DNA of 13,653 nt, taken from Hyphochytrium catenoides. Taxonomy: Eukaryota; Sar; Hyphochytriomycetes; Hyphochytriales; Hyphochytriaceae. The translations under genes and the position numbers were made by a program. The notes under the pieces are model-generated. The model searched no databases. It saw only the letters and a program-made list of their open reading frames with translations, and was not told the DNA's origin. The DNA is taken from positions 10,943 through 24,595 of the forward strand of contig FLMG01001784.1 of NCBI GenBank assembly GCA_900088475.1. The letters run 5' to 3'. Positions 1 through 6,700 of this stretch are shown in pieces (position 1 is the stretch's first letter; each line of letters begins with the position of its first letter).

Positions 1-300
1 AGAGCTGGGAGAAGACAGGAAAGTAATGAGAGACAGAGAGGAAATAAGTACAGCCAAGATCAAGAGGAGACTGAAAGGAAAGTAGGACTGGCGGAAGAAA
101 GAGAAAGAAAGGAGAGGAAGCAGGGGAGACGCATCGTAAGCCAGCTCGAAAGCAGGGCTCGGGAGCTCTTCTATCCAGATGACGGGAGTAATGAGAGACA
201 GATATAAAGAGAGCGAGAAAGAGGGTGAAACAAGGAGAGAGAGAGAGCGAGAAGAGAGAAAAAAGAAAGACTCAGCCTCAAAGTCGCCTCGTCATTTTTG
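1..300. repeat. Purine-rich (GA/GGAAG) low-complexity tract at left edge
   Basis: The plus strand is dominated by G and A (agag, gaaag and ggaag words), with dense GA around 205-275. Open frames here encode Arg/Glu/Lys-rich strings, which is what any GA repeat gives, and they match no family I know. I see no splice-bounded exon. The interval 300-540 is ordinary mixed sequence without a supported gene. Confidence 0.6.
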
Positions 301-544
301 TCTGTCAGGGCCGTGCCATCGCTCAAGTCTCAAGCTGTTTCGCCTTGGAAAAGAGAGCAACTTGCAATCTGGGTATCGTCCTTGCCCAGCTGAAGTCAGA
401 GTCCTTCTTTGAGGATCTTGTCAAACAGAGCACGGCAGTCCATGCCTAATGGCAGAGACAATGACTGAGAGATTAAAATCTACAAAGACATGAAGATGTC
501 TAGATTAACGGAGACTGCGTCCCATTAGTTAGCAATCCAGAGAT

Positions 545-690
545 TCATTCTTTCTGCTATCTTCCCTCCCTTGTCCTCGCTGTTTCTCCCTCCTTTTCTC
601 TGTCTGTCTCTGTGTGTGTCTCTGTCTCTCTTTCCCTTGGTCTCCCCGTTCTCTTTCTCTGTCCGCCGTCTCCGTCGCTCTGTGCCCTAT
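545..690. repeat. Pyrimidine-rich (CT) low-complexity tract
   Basis: About 145 bases of mostly C and T with tctctgtctgtctc-type words and a short TG run (gtgtgtgt, about 611-618). This is the opposite strand bias from 1-300 and from 876-1262. The region resembles the pyrimidine-rich intron ends further right but has no recognisable exon beside it. The following 690-875 is mixed sequence without a supported gene. Confidence 0.55.
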
Positions 691-875
691 GCTCTGCTGC
701 ACGTTGTCGTCTTTTCTGGCAAGAGGCTCTTCTGAAAGTGTAGATTAATCTGTACGCAGCGCATGCTTGGCCCTCTCAGATCTCTACATCTGCGGGGTGT
801 TGACCGTCCCTTGTCCCTTCTCAATGGGACTCTCTCTCAGCAGAAGCAAACAGATGGATGAAGGCGATGTTCTTC

Positions 876-880
876 AGAAT

Positions 881-911
<31 letters not shown>

Positions 912-1031
912 AGAGAGAGAGACTTCCTAGATAGAGGAAAGCCACCCAAAAGGAGAGAAAGACGAGATGGAATTGGAGAGAGAGGGAGAGAGAGAGAGAG
1001 AGAGGAGGAGGAGAAAGAGAGAGTGACAGGG

Positions 1032-1075
<44 letters not shown>

Positions 1076-1262
1076 GAGAAAGAGAGGAGTGACAGGGGAG
1101 AGAGAGAGAGAGAGAGGATGAGAAAGAGAGAGTGTCAGGGGAGAGAGAGAGAGAGAGACAAAGAGATAGAGAGAGAGAGAGCGCGGGAAAAAGAGAGAGT
1201 GACAGGGGAGAGAGAGAGAGAGAGACAAAGAGAGAGAGAGTCAAGAAGAGAGAGAAAGAGAG
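876..1262. repeat. GA-based minisatellite with embedded GTGACAGG spacers
   Basis: Nearly 390 bases of (GA)n interrupted at intervals by a short non-GA spacer. The spacer gtgacagg (once gtgtcagg) followed by a G run occurs at about 1023, 1089, 1132 and 1199, so the gaps are 66, 43 and 67 bases. A second recurrent word, gacaaagaga, follows the GA run in the later units. Higher-order units with variable GA length therefore make up the array. Long minus-strand frames here encode only Ser/Leu strings and plus-strand frames only Arg/Glu strings. Both are translations of the repeat, not genes. Confidence 0.8.
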
Positions 1263-1264
1263 AG

Positions 1265-2820
1265 GACGCAGCCAAACGATAGGGGCCTGAGAGCCAGACA
1301 GAGTGACAGATTGAAGAGACACAGAAAGCCAGCCATTGAAAGGAAGGCCCTGGAGAGCCGGTAACGGGGAAAGAAGCCACTAAATAATAACGGCGCGTTC
1401 TCCAGCGCAAAGAGCCACCCAAATCACCGAGGTCCTTATCTATTTGCATTCTTATTCCGATAAGGACCATAACAGACACAATGAAGGGAGTTGTATTCCC
1501 AAAGTACATTATAGAAGAGCTGTAGGGAAAGGAGAACCTCTTTAATGCTGTTAGAGGTCCTGAGATATTCGCAGTTGCAAGGGGCTAGGCTAAGAACTTT
1601 GTGCGAACTTTGCGCCTATATCTCGAGGGAGCCCTTTTACCGGTAATGCTATGGTTATACACGGAGTCTGTCTCGCTCTTCCTGTCGGATTACGGGAGTG
1701 GTTTGGCTCTTTAGTTTGGGCTCTGGGCTAGTCGACCGTTCATCCTTCTCATTCAGAGACCAGTCGACTTCGAAGGGACAAACCAGAAGAGGTGACCGAA
1801 AGCCGTCAGTGCCCTCTTCCAGCTACTTTTCGGTAGCATCACGAATAAAAGCACATAAATTACCATTATTAGAAATAATTGTTATGATGGTCAGTTTTCT
1901 CGTTTGGACTCTTTTCCGATGGCCGGGTGTGGTAGAACTCCACATACTATATGAAGCAGAGCGCTACTTTGGGTTATGCTGGGACGAAAGTGACATAAAA
2001 ATGTCGCCATACTGCTCTGATTGATGTTTAGAATATCTTGGTCGTGATGCAAGTCACCGGTGGGACGATGGGAAAGTGCTGATAGAGGCAGAGGAAGACG
2101 TTACTACTGATGATGAGGAACTATGTCACCTTTTTGTTGACAAGACAACCTGGACCAGTGCTGAAAGATTGGGCAGGCTGAAAGCTGCACATTGTTTCTT
2201 AGGAAGAATGTAGAAAGGAGCTCTGCGCGAAATGATTCCTGCTGATGGGAAAGGTTTCCGTTGAATGAAATGGCAGCCCGGACAGCATAGAAGCGTGCAT
2301 TGGTTGTGTGTGCAAGGCAGGTGTGAAGGATTGTGCACCAACAAACACTCATCAGATTTCTCCTGAGCTGATGAGCCAGAGTGTCGCACATTGGCTCTCT
2401 TGTCAAACGGCACAGGAGTGATAGATAGGGAATCATACGTAATAAGAAAGAATCTACATGGCTGCCACCACCAGCACTCTACACTGCGAAGGTGACACTG
2501 CAGGCTGTGGTACCCTGTACGGCGATAGAGCTAGGATGCTCTTTTGGCCCATTCAAATATTCTAGGAAAATGGTAGTTTGGGAAGAGAAACTGATGACAG
2601 TGGGAAGTGAGGCTTTTTATTGGCAGAACCTTTCCCGACGATTTTGAAACACTGGCTAGGCCTCGGATAAGAAATGGCTGGTGAGACTAAGAGGGTGGAC
2701 ACAGAGCTAAGACGAGAACCCTATAAAATCTTAAGAGATGAGCACTTTCCTTGAGATTATACGGGGTAATGAAGAGAGCGAGTGCTCAGAGTGGAGAGAC
2801 AGAGTTCTAGATAGATTGTT
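1265..2820. other. Complex intergenic sequence, no supported gene
   Basis: About 1.5 kb of normal-complexity sequence with little GA or CT repeat, in contrast to its surroundings. The longest frames are 108 codons on the plus strand (1698-2024) and 110 codons on the minus strand (2104-2436). Neither shows a motif or family I recognise, and neither is extended by an obvious splice partner. The interval could hold untranslated exons, a non-coding RNA, a fast-evolving gene or regulatory DNA. Sequence alone does not decide between these. Confidence 0.4.
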
Positions 2821-2824
2821 CGTT

Positions 2825-3240
2825 GTCCGTTGTTCTCTGTCTTAGGCTTCCCCTCCACTTATCATCTCCCTCCTCTATCTCTAAAGAGGGAGAGGGACGA
2901 ACGAGGGAACAGAAGAGTGGCCCACTTCCCGCCTTTTGCCATCTCCCAATCCACTCTGTCTCTATCTCCTGCCTCTCTATCATACTCTATCTCAATACAT
3001 ATTAGCTATATCACAGCTTGCACTTTATCTCCTCTTACTCTGTCTTTTGCCCTCGCCTCTCTTCACCTACTCTGTCTGTCTCGTCTCACACCGGAGTGCG
3101 GGGTGCCTCTGTCACCTGCCGAGCCATTTTCTATGGGGCGCTGACATCAGTCTCAAAACGGAAACGAAGCCCACACATTTTCTGCCAGTTTTACTCTTCA
3201 TTTGAAGGCTCACAAATCAATTTCGGGCGGAATCTGCATC
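2825..3240. other. Pyrimidine-rich region upstream of the ABC transporter
   Basis: Bases 2825-3110 are CT-rich with a short purine block near 2883-2915, and 3110-3240 is mixed. Four overlapping plus-strand frames exist, but all give Ser/Leu/Pro-rich low-complexity translations and none joins the downstream gene in frame. The region most likely contains promoter or 5' untranslated sequence of the transporter gene. That is inferred from position only. Confidence 0.35.
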
Positions 3241-3243
3241 TTC

Positions 3244-3260
3244 ATTAATAATTTATATTT
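3244..3260 (+). promoter_or_regulatory. AT-rich, TATA-like element upstream of transporter gene
   Basis: The block attaataatttatattt is the most AT-rich stretch near the gene and ends about 147 bases before its start codon. It is followed by mixed, moderately GC-rich sequence suited to a 5' untranslated leader. It could act as a core promoter element. No transcription start can be seen, and many protists lack TATA promoters, so this is only a positional suggestion. Confidence 0.25.
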
Positions 3261-3406
3261 CTGCTGAGCTCCGGACGGAGATTCGTAATTGCCAGGATCG
3301 GCCCGGGCTTCTCCGCAGGTCTCCGTTAGACATACAGGAGACGAGGAGACTGGTTGCTGGTTCATCATTGTGGATAAAGAGGAGGAAAGACCGTATTAAC
3401 TGAAGT

Positions 3407-3757
3407 ATGGCGGCTGCCAGCACCGACGTTCTGGTAGATGGCGTTCCCTCTGCGGAGGTCAATGGTGGCAACTTCGTCGCGGCCCCAGTAACTCCTAAAG
3501 ACGTGAAAGAGAAGACTGCGGAGGGAGAAGCTTCCCCTGATGAGGTCGCACTCTCTCTACAGAAGAGTGACCCCGATCATCCACTCTATGACCCTCCTAA
3601 TGTGCCGATGTCGGAGCTCTTCTCCTTCGCCGATCGCACCGATTACTTTCTCATGACCATCGGCACGATCGCTGCCATCATCAGTGGGTTGGTACAGCCT
3701 GCGCTGGTGCTCATCTTTGGTGACACTTTGGACGCGTTCAACCTTCCTCCTGATGTC
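3407..3757 (+). CDS. ABC transporter exon 1: N-terminus and TM1
   Basis: Codes for residues 1-117 and ends in phase 0 at a strong donor (gtaagt). The first 70 residues are hydrophilic with no signal peptide, as expected for a cytosolic N-terminus. [13 protein letters not shown]-type entry into the first membrane segment follows (about 81-104). The IFGDTLDAF motif after it matches the end of TM1 in ABCB proteins. Confidence 0.9.
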
Positions 3758-6700
3758 GTAAGTGCCCCGATTCTAACCTCGATATCCTCTCTTGACTTTC
3801 TAGTTCTCTGTGTTTCCGTGCATCGCTAAAGCTTAGGATCTAAGAGGGTGAGCCCAGAGTTCCGTTTTCATTATCTTACACACGCTCTCTCCTCGCAGTT
3901 CAAGGACGAGGTGCTGGACAAGCTGGTTCTGATGGTTTCGTTCGCAGCCATCGCTTTCGTAGCTGGCTACGGCCAAGTCACTTTCTGGATGATGACGGCA
4001 GAGCGACAGTCTAGAAAGATTAGACAAAAGTATTTGGAGGCGGTACTTAGACAAGAAGTGGGCTGGTTTGACTTTAGAGTCGCTGGAGAGCTCATCTCAA
4101 GCACTACTGAGTATGTACAAACTCCTTCTTTCGTTGTCAGCCATCTCTCTTGCCTTCTCTATTTCTCGCCTTCTCTTCTTCTCGCTGCTCTGAGGCTTTG
4201 CTTGCTGCCTCAACCAATGACTTTCACCTGACACCTCTCTGCTTTCGCCCTTGAATCCTTCCTCCATTGTAGAAAAACTGCCACTGTTCAAGAAGGCTTG
4301 GGCCGCAAATGGGGAGATGCCATCCAGTTCGTTGCGATGTTTATCGGTGGTTTTGCCCTTGGCTTCTACAAGGGATGGCTCCTCACCCTTGTTCTGTGCG
4401 CTGCTCTTCCTCCCCTTGCCATCACTGGCTGGTATATGGCCAAGACCATTGGTGACGCTGCTAAATCTATGCAAGCTTCCTACGCTCAAGCCGGTGGAGT
4501 AGCTTCTGAGGTTATCTCGTCCATCCGAACTGTCGTTGCCTTTGGAGGACAGAAGCATGAGACAGAGCGGTACTACAACGCCTTACAGGGTGCTGAAAAA
4601 GCTGGCATCAAGAAAGGACTGCAGCTTGGTCTATCAGCTGGTCTTGTTTTCGCCGTCGCATTTGGTTCTTACGCTTTGGGCTTGTGGTTTGGCGCCAAAC
4701 TTGTGGCTGACGACAGGGAGGACAAGCCAGAATGCAGAGATGTGGCTCCAGTTGATGGAGCAGACTGCTTCACCGGAGGAAAAGTCCTTACGGTTTTCTT
4801 CGCTGTCATTATCTCCTCGATGGCTATCGGACAAGCTACTCCCTCCTTCTCCGCTGTAGCGGCAGCAAGAGCGGCTGCAGCCTCTATCTTCCATGTGATT
4901 AGGCGGAATTCCAAGATTGACCCCATGGCTAAGACCGGTATTGTTCTTGATGAGGTTAAGGGTAAGGTGGAGCTGCAGAACATTGTCTTCTCCTACCCCA
5001 CAAGACCGTCAATTAAGGTAGGTCAAGCGGGCTTGACTTGAGTGGAAATGCGTATATATCTTCTTTCTTTGCCTCTACGCTGCTGGCTGCTCTGTGCTTA
5101 ATAGTCATCCTGCTGTCGTGAGAGACCGTCATCTTCTTTGTCTCATGAATCTCTTATGCTTCGATTAGCGAATGTACTAAGTAAGGTCTCTTTCGTTCCC
5201 TGTCACGGATACCTCAGGTGTGCAACGGATACTCTTTCACTGTCGAGCCAGGACAGACCGTTGCCTTGGTAGGACACAGTGGAAGTGGCAAATCCACAGC
5301 GGTTGCCCTTTTGGAGCGTTTCTATGACCCGCAGCAGGGGACAATTCTCCTAGACGGGCATGATACAAGGGAACTAAACTTGCACTGGCTAAGGAGTCAG
5401 ATCGGCCTTGTCGGACAGGAGCCAGTGCTCTTCAGTGGGACTATTGCGGAGAATATTGGTGCGTTTTCTCTTTGTATTTGCTCTGCCTTGCTACCTGGTT
5501 CCTCTCTGCAAAAGAAGAGACTGCTTTTATAGGCTGATGTGAGAGACAAATCCGTCGGACTGACATACTCTCTCTGTCCTTCTACCCTCTCTTCTGATAG
5601 GCCATGGCAAGCCTGGGGCCTCTCGGGAGGACATCGAACAGGCTGCTCGCATGAGTAACGCGTACGACTTTATTATACAGTTTCCGCAAGGCTTTGAGAC
5701 TGAGGTGGGAGAGAAAGGCCTTCAGCTTTCTGGAGGGCAGAAGCAGCGAATTGCCATTGCAAGGGCTATCATTAGGAACCCAGCAATTTTGCTTCTTGAT
5801 GAAGCCACTTCTGCTTTGGATCTAGAAAGCGAGGTAATGAGAGGATACGCAATGATTGCTCCCCAGATCCTCCTTATATAATCTGTGCCTAGGCCTGACG
5901 CCTCCGTTCTGCTAGTGCAAGTGCGTCCATTGTTCCCTTTGACTCCATCTTAGGTCTTAGCTACGCTTGCTCTTACTCATACGTTTCTTCTCTACTGTCC
6001 GCCCTCTAGCGCGTTGTCCAAGAGTCCTTGGATAAGCTGATTGAGCACCGCCAGCGCACTACCATCGTAATAGCACACCGTCTTTCCACAGTGAGAAACG
6101 CCAACAAGATTGTAGTATTTGAGAAAGGAAACATTGTTGAGGAAGGGACACACGATGAGCTGATGGCTCGTCAAGGAGCGTATATGAACCTAGTCAACAG
6201 ACAGGTACAGGCAAGTCTGACCAAGGAAGACGATGAAGTAGAGGAGGACGCAGAGGACGAAGAGGCGGTCCGCGCAGGACAGCAGTCTTCCGTGAAGGAT
6301 GATAGGATTCGTGGGGCCTCCACCATGGTTAGCAAGGACTCCGCATCAGGTCTGGCCTTAGCAGCGGCGGAGGAGAAAGGGAAGGAAGAAGTGGAAGAAG
6401 TAAAAATCCCTACTTCTCGTCTCTGGAAGTTGAATGCCTCAGAATGGAAGGAGCTGGTTGTTGGCGCTATCGGAGCTCTAATGAACGGTGCGGTGTTCCC
6501 GATCTGGGGTCTTCTTGTCGCTAAGATGATAGCAGTTTTCTTCGTGCCGGATGTTGAGGTACGAAATGCTGCCGCTCTTTTGCACTTTTTTCTCCATCTC
6601 TGCTAACCCTAGACCAGTATCTGGCGTTTTCTATCCCAATCAACGCACTTTGGCCTCTTTTGTTCCACTTATATCGTACTGGCCTCCTTTCGTCTGTATG

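Noticed and set aside
876-1262. CRISPR-like array
   Set aside because: The spaced gtgacagg words lie within a dinucleotide repeat, spacers are themselves GA repeats of varying length, and the genome is eukaryotic.
858-1509. Long Arg/Glu-rich plus-strand and Ser/Leu-rich minus-strand frames
   Set aside because: They are translations of the GA/CT repeat in different frames. (GA)n lacks stops, so long frames are expected without coding function. No non-repeat domain is attached.
1698-2024. 108-codon plus-strand frame as a gene
   Set aside because: No recognisable motif, no clear splice partner and mixed composition. Length alone is not convincing at this GC content. Kept only as part of the unexplained island.
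2104-2436. 110-codon minus-strand frame as a gene
   Set aside because: An overlapping second minus-strand frame (2126-2413) is also open, and no family match was recognised. Evidence is too thin for a gene call.
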